A stretch of 64,000 nucleotides of DNA, taken from contig NZ_KB822609.1 of NCBI RefSeq assembly GCF_000364625.1, forward strand, positions 1-64,000. The letters are read 5' to 3'. This DNA comes from Pseudomonas thermotolerans DSM 14292 (GTDB lineage Bacteria; Pseudomonadota; Gammaproteobacteria; Pseudomonadales; Pseudomonadaceae). The position numbers and the translations under genes were made by a program. Within the stretch, counting starts at the first letter, position 1. Every line of letters starts with the position of its first letter. Below, piece by piece: positions 24,081-32,185 of this stretch. The notes under the pieces were generated by a model. The model was not told the origin of the DNA. It searched no databases and saw only the letters and a list, made by a program, of their open reading frames with translations.

Positions 24081-24535
24081 TCCCGGGCCTCCGGGGTGGT
24101 GCGGCGCAGCGGGCGCTCCCAGGGCTCGACGGGCCCCGGGCGCAGTTCGAACAGCGGATGCAGGTGGGGCTCGCCGGTAGCCTGCCACTTGGCGTGGAGC
24201 GCCGGGCTGCGCCGCGCCAGCTTGGCCATCAGGTGCTGCCATTCGTAGGCGATCTGACCGCTGGAAACCGGCAGCACTACTGCCGGTCCGGGCGTGGCGA
24301 TCTTCGCTCCGTCGAAGCGGTAGCCGCGGCTTACCGCCTCAGCGTGCACGGCGAGCAGGTAGTGGGCGATGGCGGAGAGCGCCTGAGGATGCTGGCGGAA
24401 GCGCTCCAGCTGCGGATGGTTGCGATAGCCTCGGGTTTCCCCGCGCAGCACGGCCTGGGCGAGCAACGCCTCGCGCCACAGGGCGACCAGGCCCGGCGGA
24501 TCGAGGTAGGCGGGGTGCAGGGACCAGAGGCGCAT
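24077..24535 (-). CDS. Pyrimidine-dimer DNA glycosylase (endonuclease V-like family)
   Basis: This 152-aa protein starts MRLWSLHPAYLDPPGLVALWREALLAQAVL and continues with GYRNHPQLERFRQHP, the pattern of proteins annotated as Pyr_excise/endonuclease V-like. The T4 enzyme of that family cuts at UV-made pyrimidine dimers through the amine of an N-terminal Thr. Here residue 2 is Arg, so glycosylase chemistry would have to use another residue, and the name is by family only. It lies between an SDR gene (10 bases upstream) and a small membrane protein (4-base overlap). Confidence 0.65.
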   Translation of the reverse strand: MRLWSLHPAYLDPPGLVALWREALLAQAVLRGETRGYRNHPQLERFRQHPQALSAIAHYLLAVHAEAVSRGYRFDGAKIATPGPAVVLPVSSGQIAYEWQHLMAKLARRSPALHAKWQATGEPHLHPLFELRPGPVEPWERPLRRTTPEARE

Positions 24536-24545
24536 GGCGATTCCT

Positions 24546-25376
24546 TCAGAGGCGGCGGTCGAGGCCGAAGCGCCTGATCAGCACCCGCTCCAGCAGGGCC
24601 TTGGGCAGCAGGCTGGCGAGCAGCGGCAGGCTGTGGCTGCCGTTGCCGAGGCGCAGCAGGCGCGGCGGATTGGGCTTGCGTGCTGCGGCGAGCAGGCCGT
24701 GGGCGAACTCCTCGGCCGGGGTGGGCCTGTCCTGGGAGGCCCGGGCGCGGGCCAGGATGCCGTCGCGGAACGGCCACCAGGGCGAGTCCTCGCGCAGCAG
24801 TTGTTCGGCCTCGCGACTGGCGTGGCTGCCGAAGTGGGAGGCGATGGCTCCCGGCTGCACTTCCATGACGCGGATGCCGAATGGTGCCAGCTCCAGGCGC
24901 AGGGCGTCGGAGAGGGCGTGCACCGCCGCCTTGGAGGCACAGTAGGCACCGGCGAAGGGGGTGACCAGCACGCCGGAGACGCTGCCGATGTTGACCACCA
25001 GGCCGCGCCTGCGGCGCAGCGCCGGGAAGAGCGCGCGGGTGACCTCCAGCACGGCGAACAGGTTGGTTTCGAATTGCCGGCGCAAGGCCTCGCTGCCGCC
25101 GTCCAGCAGGGGGCCCATGGCGCCATAGCCGGCGTTGTTGACCAGCACGTCGAGACCCTCGGTTTCCCGTGCCAGGCGCTCGCCCAGGGCGGCGACCGCC
25201 GCGCCGTCGGTGACGTCCAGCTGCACGCCGACGAAGCCGGCGGCTTCCAGGGCGGCGACGTCCGCCGCCTTGCGGGCGGTGGCCCAGACCCGGTAGCCGG
25301 TGGCCTGGAATGCCTCGGCCAGGGCGCGGCCGATGCCGCTGGAGCAGCCGGTGATCAGGACGCTGGCTTGGCTCAT
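24546..25376 (-). CDS. Short-chain dehydrogenase/reductase
   Basis: This 276-aa protein is a classical SDR. The NAD(P)-binding TGCSSGIG motif is at residues 9-16, NNAG at about 81-84, the catalytic Ser in NIGSVSG and the YCASK Tyr/Lys pair near residue 150. The Arg after the first strand (WATARK) suggests NADPH preference. The C-terminal extension with two hydrophobic-basic helices is usual in Pseudomonas SDRs that act on lipids or steroids. The start is ATG 25376 (MSQASVLITG). The substrate is unknown. Confidence 0.88.
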   Translation of the reverse strand: MSQASVLITGCSSGIGRALAEAFQATGYRVWATARKAADVAALEAAGFVGVQLDVTDGAAVAALGERLARETEGLDVLVNNAGYGAMGPLLDGGSEALRRQFETNLFAVLEVTRALFPALRRRRGLVVNIGSVSGVLVTPFAGAYCASKAAVHALSDALRLELAPFGIRVMEVQPGAIASHFGSHASREAEQLLREDSPWWPFRDGILARARASQDRPTPAEEFAHGLLAAARKPNPPRLLRLGNGSHSLPLLASLLPKALLERVLIRRFGLDRRL

Positions 25377-25422
25377 GGTGTGACTCCTTGTCGATCGTTC
25401 TGTACTGGGGCGACGGAGAGGT

Positions 25423-25887
25423 TCAGTCCGCGAAACGGCCCTGCAGGCGTTCGGCGCGGAATTCCAGGGTGGCGGCGCGATAGCCGGGGCGCAGCGCCGG
25501 CAGCGGCAGGCAGTCGCGCCAGCTGTCGCCCGGCAGCAGCTCGCCGGGGCCGCGGTAGCGCGGGGCGTCGTAGAGATTCTGCACCAGGTTGACGGTGTCC
25601 CCCGGGCGGTAGGCGGCAATCTCGAAGCGCAGCTCGACCAGCGGCAGCTGGCTACCGTTCTTCAGCTCCATGGCCAGCGGGCGGTCCGCTGGGCAGCTGT
25701 CGGGGGCGTGGCTCAGGCGCAGTTCCAGGCGGGCCAGGTTGCGCTGCTCGCGCAGGTCGTCCCAGTAGGTCCAGGCGCCGACCAGCAGCAGGCCGAGCAG
25801 CGCCGCCGCCGACACCGGCAGGGCCTTGGTAGGGTAGCGGATCAGCAGCACCAGCCAGGTGAGTACGAGCAGGATGCCGATCAGCAT
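25423..25887 (-). CDS. Conserved membrane-anchored protein, unknown function
   Basis: This 154-aa protein starts with two hydrophobic helices (MLIGILLVLTWLVLLIRYP and a second at about 25-43). A soluble, strand-rich domain follows, with RLSHAPDSCPADRPLAMELKNGS and FEIAAYRPGDTVNL, that resembles an immunoglobulin-like or FixG-type fold. Similar proteins are widespread in Pseudomonas without known role. The start at 25887 is preferred to one at 26022 that would lie in the hairpin repeat. It is the first gene of a run with the SDR, 46 bases apart. Confidence 0.6.
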   Translation of the reverse strand: MLIGILLVLTWLVLLIRYPTKALPVSAAALLGLLLVGAWTYWDDLREQRNLARLELRLSHAPDSCPADRPLAMELKNGSQLPLVELRFEIAAYRPGDTVNLVQNLYDAPRYRGPGELLPGDSWRDCLPLPALRPGYRAATLEFRAERLQGRFAD

Positions 25888-25996
25888 GCCGGGCGACCTG
25901 CGAGGGATGGGGAATGCAACATGGGAAGGGCCTCCTGCCAGGGGAGGGCTCATCCTAGTGGGGGAGGGCGGTGGAAAGGAAGTGGGAGCCCTCACC

Positions 25997-26023
25997 CTTG
26001 CCTCTCCCTGTGGGAGAGGCAAG
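25997..26023. repeat. Perfect hairpin repeat (CCCTCACCC type)
   Basis: CTTGCCTCTCCC (25997-26008) and GGGAGAGGCAAG (26012-26023) form a perfect 12-bp stem with a TGT loop, preceded by CCCTCACC as in the element at 19.4 kb. It lies 20 bases beyond the stop of the hydratase-family gene on the minus strand and may end its transcript. Confidence 0.55.
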
Positions 26024-26043
26024 CGCGTCGCTCCTGATCCTTG

Positions 26044-27147
26044 TTACAGATCCGCCAGCGGGTGCGGGCCACTCCAGGTGGGCTGGAAGTGCGCCTCGAT
26101 CACCGCCTCGGGGAGGCTCTCCACGTCTGGCCAGTGCCAGCGAGGAGCATTGTCCTTGTCGATCAGCCGGGCGCGCACGCCCTCCGGGAATTCCGGGTGG
26201 CGGCAGCAGTTCAGGCTCATGGTGTATTCCATGCGGAACACCTCGGCGAGGGACAGGTAGCGGGCGCGGCGCAGCTGCTCCCAAACCAGGTGGGCGGTGA
26301 GCGGGCAGCCGTTGGCCAGGGTTTCGCCGGCCTTGACCAGGAAGGGATCGGGATCCTCGCGCAGGCTGGTGATCGCCCGCCAGGCGCCGGGCAGGTCGGC
26401 CACGTCGAGCAGGTGGTCGAGGTACTCGCGGCGCGGCAGCAGCTGGGAGTCCGGGCGCTCCGGCACGGCCTGGCGCTCCAGGGCCTGGAGCAGGCTGTTC
26501 AGCTGCCGGGCCGGCTGTTCCTGCCAGTTGAGGCGCTGCAGGCCGTGGATCAGCTCCTCCTGGTGGTCGCCGAGCAGGAAACGGTCGGCGAGGCCCAGCT
26601 CCAGGGCGTCGCGGGCGTTGATCTGGGTGGCGGTCAGGCTGAGGAACAGGCCGAGCCTGCCGGGCAGGCGGTTGAGGAACCAACTGCCGCCGACGTCCGG
26701 GTACAGGCCGATGCTGATTTCCGGCATGGCCAGGCGGGTGTTGCTGGTGACGATGCGGATCGCCGCGCCCTGCATCAGGCCCATGCCGCCGCCCATCACG
26801 TAGCCGTGGGCCCAGCAGATCAGCGGCTTGGGGTAACGGTGGATGAGGTAGTCGAGGCGGTACTCGTCGGCGAAGAAGCGCGCCGCCAGCGGCGGTACCT
26901 CACCGGGGTGGGCGCGGCAGGCCTCGACCAGCCTGACAACGTCGCCGCCGGCGCAGAACGCCTTGGGCCCGTTGCCGCGCAGCAGCACGCAGGCGATCGC
27001 CGGATCGTCCTGCCAGGCGCGCAGTTGGTGGCTCAGTGCCTCGATCATCGGCAGCGACAGAGCATTCAGGCTGCGCTCGGCATCCAAGGTGGCGATGCCG
27101 ATGCGTGCGCCGTGCAGACCGGGCAGTTCTTGGAAAATCACGTTCAT
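26044..27147 (-). CDS. Enoyl-CoA hydratase/isomerase family, 3-hydroxyisobutyryl-CoA hydrolase-like
   Basis: This 367-aa crotonase-fold protein has the oxyanion-hole segments FCAGGDVVRL and GYVMGGGMGLMQG. MPEISIGLYPDVGGSWFLN follows, where the Glu and Asp match the catalytic pair of 3-hydroxyisobutyryl-CoA hydrolase. The length (about 100 aa longer than a simple hydratase, with a C-terminal helical part) also fits that enzyme, which acts in valine breakdown. It lies 66 bases after a shorter paralogue; the same pair is found side by side in P. aeruginosa near acyl-CoA and acyl-aldehyde dehydrogenases, which are missing here. Confidence 0.85.
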   Translation of the reverse strand: MNVIFQELPGLHGARIGIATLDAERSLNALSLPMIEALSHQLRAWQDDPAIACVLLRGNGPKAFCAGGDVVRLVEACRAHPGEVPPLAARFFADEYRLDYLIHRYPKPLICWAHGYVMGGGMGLMQGAAIRIVTSNTRLAMPEISIGLYPDVGGSWFLNRLPGRLGLFLSLTATQINARDALELGLADRFLLGDHQEELIHGLQRLNWQEQPARQLNSLLQALERQAVPERPDSQLLPRREYLDHLLDVADLPGAWRAITSLREDPDPFLVKAGETLANGCPLTAHLVWEQLRRARYLSLAEVFRMEYTMSLNCCRHPEFPEGVRARLIDKDNAPRWHWPDVESLPEAVIEAHFQPTWSGPHPLADL

Positions 27148-27213
27148 GGAAACAGCAGCCTCCAGCTTCCGGTGCCGGGCGGCAGGTCGGCCCTGCGCAC
27201 CCGGGGCCTGGGT

Positions 27214-28032
27214 TCACTTGTTGCGCCAACGGGGCTCGCGTTTTTCCAGGAAGGCGTTAACCCCCTCGCGGGTATCCTCGGCGTCGAACAGGTCGACGAA
27301 GCGCTCGCGCTCCTCGGGCAGCCAGCTGTTCGGGCCGCGCTCGCGGGCGCCCTGGATCAGCGGCTTGATGGTGCGTACCGCCACCGGGCTCTGGCGGCCC
27401 ACCCTGGCCGCTAGCAGTAGGGCGTGGTCGCGAGCCTCGCCGCTGTCCACCACCTGCTCGACCAGGCCGATGCGCAGCGCGGTGTCGGCATCCACCCGCT
27501 CGCCGCAGAGGATCATGCGCTTGGCCCAGCCTTCGCCGACCAGCCAGGGCAGCGCCTGGGTGCCGCCGGCGCAGGGCAGCAGGCCCACCGCGGCTTCCGG
27601 CAGGGCCATCTGCGCGTGGCGCTCGGCGATGCGGATGTCGCAGGCCAAGGCGCACTCCAGGCCGCCGCCCATGGCGTAGCCGTTGATCGCGGCGATGGAC
27701 ACGCCGCGGAAGTCGCGCAGGGTCTCGAAGGCCTCGCCGAAGCGCCGCGCCAGCTCGCGGGCACGGGCCTTGTCGCCGTCGGCGAAGAGGTTGAGATCGG
27801 CGCCGGCGCTGAAGAACTTGCTGCCTTGGCCGGTGATCACCAGGGCGTAGATATCGTCGTCGCGGTTGAGGTGCTCGACCACCAGCTTGAGACCGATCAG
27901 CGAGTCGCGGTCCCAGGTGTTGGCGGGCGGGTGGTTGATGGTCAGCAGGGCGGTGTGGCCATGCTTCTCCACGGTCAGCTTGTGGGTGACGTCGAGCAGG
28001 CCGGGTTTGTAGGGTTCGACGGCGTGACTCAT
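27214..28032 (-). CDS. Enoyl-CoA hydratase
   Basis: This 272-aa crotonase-family protein has FFSAGADLNLF (first oxyanion-hole strand), GYAMGGGLECALACDIRIAE (second) and MALPEAAVGLLPCAGGTQALP. In the last motif the second catalytic Glu of hydratases is replaced by Cys-Ala, a pattern seen in many specialised members. Hydration of a branched or short 2-enoyl-CoA is likely. I chose the ATG at 28032 with GGAG at a good distance; an ATG four codons upstream overlaps that ribosome site. It probably forms one transcript with the longer paralogue downstream. Confidence 0.82.
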   Translation of the reverse strand: MSHAVEPYKPGLLDVTHKLTVEKHGHTALLTINHPPANTWDRDSLIGLKLVVEHLNRDDDIYALVITGQGSKFFSAGADLNLFADGDKARARELARRFGEAFETLRDFRGVSIAAINGYAMGGGLECALACDIRIAERHAQMALPEAAVGLLPCAGGTQALPWLVGEGWAKRMILCGERVDADTALRIGLVEQVVDSGEARDHALLLAARVGRQSPVAVRTIKPLIQGARERGPNSWLPEERERFVDLFDAEDTREGVNAFLEKREPRWRNK

Positions 28033-28120
28033 GCCGGGCTCCATTTCTTGCTGTTGTTGTCTGGCTACAGATTTACAACAGTTGGCGCCGGAAGTCCCGC
28101 GCGGATGTCTAGGACGCGTC

Positions 28121-28546
28121 TCAGCCTCCGGCGGACAGCTCGCCCATGCGCTGCAGCACGGCGTTCAGGCCGTTGCTGCGCGACGGGGAAAGATGCCGGG
28201 CCAGGCCCAGGCGGGCGAACCAATCGGCCAGGTCGATGCGCTGCAGTTCGCCGGGCTCCAGGCCGTCGACCCGGGCCAGCAGCACCGCCAGCAGCCCGCG
28301 CAGCAGGCGCGCCTCGCTGCTGGCACGGAAGTGCCGGCGGCCGTCGCGGGTTTCCGCGACCAGCCAGACCCGGCTCTCGCAGCCGTGCACCAGGTTGGCC
28401 GCGCAGCGCTCCGCCTCGTCCAGCGGCTCCAGGCGCTCGCCCCACTGAATCAGCAGGCGCACGCGCTGTTCCCAGCCGGGGCATTGGGCGAAGGCCGCCA
28501 AGGCCTCGCAGGCGCGGGGCGGCAGGTGCGGCGTCTGGTCGTTCAT
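28121..28546 (-). CDS. csdE: SufE-like sulfur acceptor CsdE
   Basis: This 141-aa protein accepts persulfide sulfur from the cysteine desulfurase and passes it on. The acceptor is Cys56 in the HGCESRVW loop, equal to the SufE/CsdE active cysteine. Later family parts are HFRASSEARLLRGLLAVLL and HLSPSRSNGLNAVLQRM. The start overlaps the csdA stop by 4 bases, so the partner enzymes are made together. No sufBCD genes are near, which favours the Csd name over Suf. Confidence 0.92.
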   Translation of the reverse strand: MNDQTPHLPPRACEALAAFAQCPGWEQRVRLLIQWGERLEPLDEAERCAANLVHGCESRVWLVAETRDGRRHFRASSEARLLRGLLAVLLARVDGLEPGELQRIDLADWFARLGLARHLSPSRSNGLNAVLQRMGELSAGG

Positions 28547-29748
28547 CGCAGCAGCTCCAGGGCGCGGTCCAGGGCGGCGAAGAAGCGCTCCAGGTCCGCG
28601 CCGTCGTTGTACAGGCCGAGGGACACCCGCACTGCGCCGCCGAGGCCTAGGGAGGCGTACAGCGGCATGGCGCAGTGGTGGCCGGCGCGCACCGCGATGC
28701 CCTGCTCGCCGAGCAGCTGGGCGAGGTCGGCGTTGTGCACACCCTCGACCACGAAGCTGGCCAGAGCCACCTCGGGCGCGCCGAGCACGCGCAGGCCGTC
28801 GCGCTGGCGCAGGCCTTCCAGCAGCCGGGCATGTAGCGCCGCCTCGTGGCGGGCCACGGCCTCGGCATCCAGACCCAGCAGGTAATCGAGCGTGCTGCCC
28901 AGGGCGATCACCGCGCCGATCGCCGGGGTGCCGGCCTCGAAGCCCAGGGGCGGCGGGCGGAAGGTGGCGCTGCGGTAGTCGGCCACCTGCACCATCTCGC
29001 CGCCGAACTGCCAGTGCTCGAGGCGCTGCAGGGCTTCCGCGCGGCCATAGAGCACGCCGACCCCTTCCGGGCCGTACAGCTTGTGCGCGGAGAAGGCGTA
29101 GAAGTCGCAGTCCAGGGCCTGCACGTCGGGGCGCGCATGGACCGCGCCCTGGGCGCCGTCGACCACGGTCAGGGCGCCGCGGGCGCGGGCCAGAGCGAGC
29201 AGCTCGGCCAGCGGCTGCCAGCGGCCGAGAACGTTGGACAGTTGGCCGATGGCCAGCAGCCGGCACTGCGGGCCGATCAATCGGGCCGCCTCGGTGAGGT
29301 CGATGGCACCGTCCGCGTCCAGCGGCAGCACCACCAGTTCCAGGCCGCGACGCAGGGCCAGCTGCTGCCAGGGCAGCAGGTTGGCGTGGTGTTCGGCGGC
29401 ACCGATCACCAACTGGTCGCCGGGGTGGAACTGCTCCTCCAGGGCATAGGCCAGCAGGTTGATGGCCTCGGTGCAGCCGCGGGTGAAGATGATCTGCCCC
29501 GGCGAGTCGGCGTTCAGCCAGTGCGCGACCTTCGCCCGGCTCGCTTCGAAGGCGCGGGTGGCGCGCTCGGCGGGCAGGTGCTGGGCGCGGTGCACGTTGG
29601 CCGTGCCGCGGGCGTAGTAGTCGGTGAGGGCGGCGGTCAGCGCCTGGGGTTTCTGGCTGGTGGCGGCGCTGTCCAGGTAGGTCTGGCCTTCCTTCTCGAG
29701 GGCCAGGATGCCGGGAAAGTCGCCGCGCCAGGGAGAGGACAGGGTCAT
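28543..29748 (-). CDS. csdA: Group II cysteine desulfurase CsdA
   Basis: This 401-aa PLP enzyme removes sulfur from cysteine, giving alanine and an enzyme persulfide. Lys223 in FSAHKLYGPEG holds PLP, and Cys359 in VRAGHHCAMPLY is the nucleophile. The N-terminal part has YLDSAATSQKP and TRGCTEAINL, and the PLP-binding Asp is in TVVDGAQ. It is followed by csdE and preceded by dapD, an arrangement also known in P. aeruginosa. Confidence 0.94.
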   Translation of the reverse strand: MTLSSPWRGDFPGILALEKEGQTYLDSAATSQKPQALTAALTDYYARGTANVHRAQHLPAERATRAFEASRAKVAHWLNADSPGQIIFTRGCTEAINLLAYALEEQFHPGDQLVIGAAEHHANLLPWQQLALRRGLELVVLPLDADGAIDLTEAARLIGPQCRLLAIGQLSNVLGRWQPLAELLALARARGALTVVDGAQGAVHARPDVQALDCDFYAFSAHKLYGPEGVGVLYGRAEALQRLEHWQFGGEMVQVADYRSATFRPPPLGFEAGTPAIGAVIALGSTLDYLLGLDAEAVARHEAALHARLLEGLRQRDGLRVLGAPEVALASFVVEGVHNADLAQLLGEQGIAVRAGHHCAMPLYASLGLGGAVRVSLGLYNDGADLERFFAALDRALELLR

Positions 29749-29763
29749 GGGTACAAGCCTCGA

Positions 29764-29813
29764 GCTGCAAGACCAAGCGCCAGGGCTGGTGCCAGCAGCT
29801 TAGGGCTTGCAGC
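29764..29813. repeat. Inverted repeat between dapD and csdA
   Basis: GCTGCAAG (29764-29771) and CTTGCAGC (29806-29813) are perfect 8-base arms, and the sequence between contains CTGGTGCCAG, a smaller stem. The gap is 79 bases. It could be the dapD terminator stem, although no T-run follows. Confidence 0.35.
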
Positions 29814-29827
29814 GCGTCTCTGCCGGA

Positions 29828-30862
29828 TCAGTTGTGGGCGTGCAGGGCTTCGTTCAGTTCGATCGCGGTGCGGTTGGTCTTGCACTCCACTGCGCCAGTC
29901 TGCGAGTTGCGGCGGAACAGCAGGTCGGACTGGCCGGCCAGATCGCGGCCCTTGACCACCTTGACCAGGTTGTTCTGGTCGTCGAGCAGAGCCACCTTGG
30001 TGCCGGCGGTGACGTACAGGCCGGCTTCCACGGTACAGCGGTCGCCCAGCGGGATGCCGATGCCGGCGTTGGCGCCGATCAGGCAGCCTTCGCCCACGGA
30101 GATGACGATGTTGCCGCCGCCGGACAGGGTGCCCATGGTCGAGCAGCCGCCGCCCAGGTCGGAGCCCTTGCCGACGAACACGCCGGCGGAAACGCGGCCT
30201 TCGATCATGCCCGGGCCTTCGGTGCCGGCGTTGAAGTTGACGAAGCCCTCGTGCATCACGGTGGTGCCTTCGCCGATGTAGGCCCCCAGGCGCACCCGGG
30301 CGGTGTCGGCGATGCGTACGCCGCTCGGCACCACGTAGTCGGTCATCTTCGGGAACTTGTCCACCGAGATGACCTCCAGCAGCTCGCCCTTCAGGCGCGC
30401 TTCCAGCTGGCGCTCGGCCAGCTCGGCCAGGTCGATGGCGCCCTGGTTGGTCCAGGCCACGTTGGGCAGCAGAGGGAAGATGCCGGTCAGGTTGACGCCG
30501 TGCGGCTTGACCAAGCGGTGGGAGAGCAGGTGCAGCTTGAGGTAGGCCTCCGGGGTGGAGCTCAGCGCGGCGTCCTCGGCCAGCAGGGTGGCGACCAGCG
30601 GCCGGTGGCTCTCGGCCAGGCGGGTGAGCAGGGCGGACTGCGCGGCGTCCACGCCCTTCAGGGCGTCGGCCAGCTTGGCGGCCTGGTTGTTGCTGATGGC
30701 GATGGCCTGGTTGCCGCCGGTGTAGCCGAGGACTTCACTGACCTTGGCGACCAGTTCGGTGGAAGGGGCAAGCAGGGGCCGAGCATAGAAGACTTCCAGC
30801 CAGTTGCCCTGGCGGTTCTGAGTGCCGACGCCGAAGGCGATGCTGAACAGGGAGGTGGTCAT
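29828..30862 (-). CDS. dapD: 2,3,4,5-Tetrahydropyridine-2,6-dicarboxylate N-succinyltransferase
   Basis: DapD (344 aa) adds a succinyl group from succinyl-CoA to tetrahydrodipicolinate in the lysine and diaminopimelate pathway, needed for peptidoglycan. The long Pseudomonas-type N-terminal domain (MTTSLFSIAFGVGTQNRQGNWLEVFYARPL) precedes a left-handed beta-helix made of hexapeptide repeats (about residues 180-300; RVRLGAYIGEGTTVMHEGFVNF, GRVSAGVFVGKGSDLGGG). dapC, the next enzyme of the pathway, lies 3.7 kb further on the same strand. Confidence 0.96.
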   Translation of the reverse strand: MTTSLFSIAFGVGTQNRQGNWLEVFYARPLLAPSTELVAKVSEVLGYTGGNQAIAISNNQAAKLADALKGVDAAQSALLTRLAESHRPLVATLLAEDAALSSTPEAYLKLHLLSHRLVKPHGVNLTGIFPLLPNVAWTNQGAIDLAELAERQLEARLKGELLEVISVDKFPKMTDYVVPSGVRIADTARVRLGAYIGEGTTVMHEGFVNFNAGTEGPGMIEGRVSAGVFVGKGSDLGGGCSTMGTLSGGGNIVISVGEGCLIGANAGIGIPLGDRCTVEAGLYVTAGTKVALLDDQNNLVKVVKGRDLAGQSDLLFRRNSQTGAVECKTNRTAIELNEALHAHN

Positions 30863-30893
30863 GAGCGGGGTTCCTTGTAACGAATGGGGATGG

Positions 30894-31241
30894 TCAGGCC
30901 AGGGCGGCAGCGTAGAGTTCGGGCTTGAAGCCGACTAGGGTACGCTCGCCGAGGTCGAGCACCGGACGCTTGATCATCGACGGCTGGGCGAGCATCAGCT
31001 CGATGGCCTTGGCTTCGTCGAGATCGGCCTTCTGGGCCTCGTCCAGCTTGCGGAAGGTGGTACCGGCGCGGTTCAGGATGGTCTGCCAGCCATGCTCGGC
31101 ACACCACCTGCGCAGACTGTCGCGGTCGATGCCGGCGCTCTTGTAGTCGTGGAAGCGGTACTCCACCTGATGCTCGTCGAGCCAGGCGCGGGCCTTCTTC
31201 ATGGTGTCGCAGGCCTTGATGCCATAAAGGGTGTAGGTCAT
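30894..31241 (-). CDS. ArsC/Spx-like protein (YffB type)
   Basis: This 115-aa thioredoxin-fold protein belongs to the ArsC/Spx superfamily. The N-terminus MTYTLYGIKACDTMKKARAWLDEH has one cysteine of the usual CxxxxKA motif, and the SMIKRPVLD block near residue 90 is conserved in YffB. Related proteins use glutathione in reductase-like reactions, but the role is not settled. It lies 31 bases upstream of dapD and probably shares its transcript; this neighbourhood is conserved in Pseudomonas. Confidence 0.87.
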   Translation of the reverse strand: MTYTLYGIKACDTMKKARAWLDEHQVEYRFHDYKSAGIDRDSLRRWCAEHGWQTILNRAGTTFRKLDEAQKADLDEAKAIELMLAQPSMIKRPVLDLGERTLVGFKPELYAAALA

Positions 31242-31410
31242 CGGTCTCCTCGAGAAAGGGGCAACCCTGAGTCTGGGCGGCGATTATGCCATGTCGTGCT
31301 GCTTCCCGGTCGCTCCTGCGTGCGCCCTCGTGGCGCACCTTTCCCGAGAGTCTCAGGGGGCGTCGTGCTCGCTTTCCCCGGGCAGCGCCGGCACCGGGAC
31401 GGCCCAGCGG

Positions 31411-31920
31411 CGCCAGCTGGCACTGCTTGAGCCACCCGGTCAGCGGCAGCTCCATGAGCCGGTAGATGCCGATCGCTACCCGCAGAGAGCCAGGGGCAGG
31501 GGCGCCAGTCCTCCGTCGCGTCGGGCGGCGCCATGGGCGTAGAGGACGTAGCAGGCCATGTCGAAGACTAAGTCGGGATAAGTCGGGAAGGATGTCGTCG
31601 GTATAGAAATCCAGCACCACCGATTTGAAGTGCAGCAGCGAGCCCAGCTTGACCCGCCCCACGAGCAGGGCCACGCTGCCCCCCGAAGGTACCCGGCCAG
31701 TGCAGCGGCACGATGCGAATGAGGCGCCGGATGAAGAATTGCCGGGGGAGCGCTCGGTGACCAAGGCCATGGATGAAGCCGCTGATCATGAAGAAGATGT
31801 CTACGCCCCAGGCGCCTTCGCGGAACAGCGGGATGTGCTGGACGACCACCGCCGGGTGGCGATCGCCAGCAGGACCTGGGCGCTGTCCGGCTTGTCGGCC
31901 GAAGTCGGAATGGCTGTCAT
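31411..31920 (-). pseudogene. Decayed acyltransferase-3 (OafA/ExoZ-like) gene
   Basis: Pieces of one acyltransferase-3 protein occur in order but in different frames on the minus strand: MTAIPTSADKPDSAQVLLAIA from 31920, then VVVQHIPLFREGAWGVDIFFM and FFIRRLIRIVPLHW in a shifted frame, then GSVALLVGRV and SLLHFKSVVLDFY in another, FDMACYVLYAHGAAR near 31550, and finally GIYRLMELPLTGWLKQC near 31411-31461. The family is normally about 330-380 aa; about 170 codons remain, so there are frameshifts and a large internal loss. The intact gene would have been a multi-helix membrane O-acyltransferase modifying a surface sugar. Confidence 0.75.
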
Positions 31921-32185
31921 CGGGAGGTCGCTTTTCGCGTGGAGCCGGCGGGCAGTACGATGCTTGAGTAAAGCCGCTGCGAATCGTTTTGCAGCTGGCG
32001 CGGAGCTGGACGCGTGGGCGGTGGGCACAACGAAGAGTGCCGCAGGACTTCCGGTAACCTCTCGTCCGGTGGGAGATGCACGGAGATGGAGCCTACCGGC
32101 GTCAAGGGTATCGCGGGACGAATCATATTCTTTAAACTCTGCCGGAACCCTTCGCAGAGCAGACGAAATCCTTCGGAGCCTTTCC

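Noticed and set aside
28121-29776. Fusion of CsdE with a long upstream frame
   Set aside because: The upstream part is the csdA gene read in the wrong frame; csdE starts at 28546 with a 4-base overlap.
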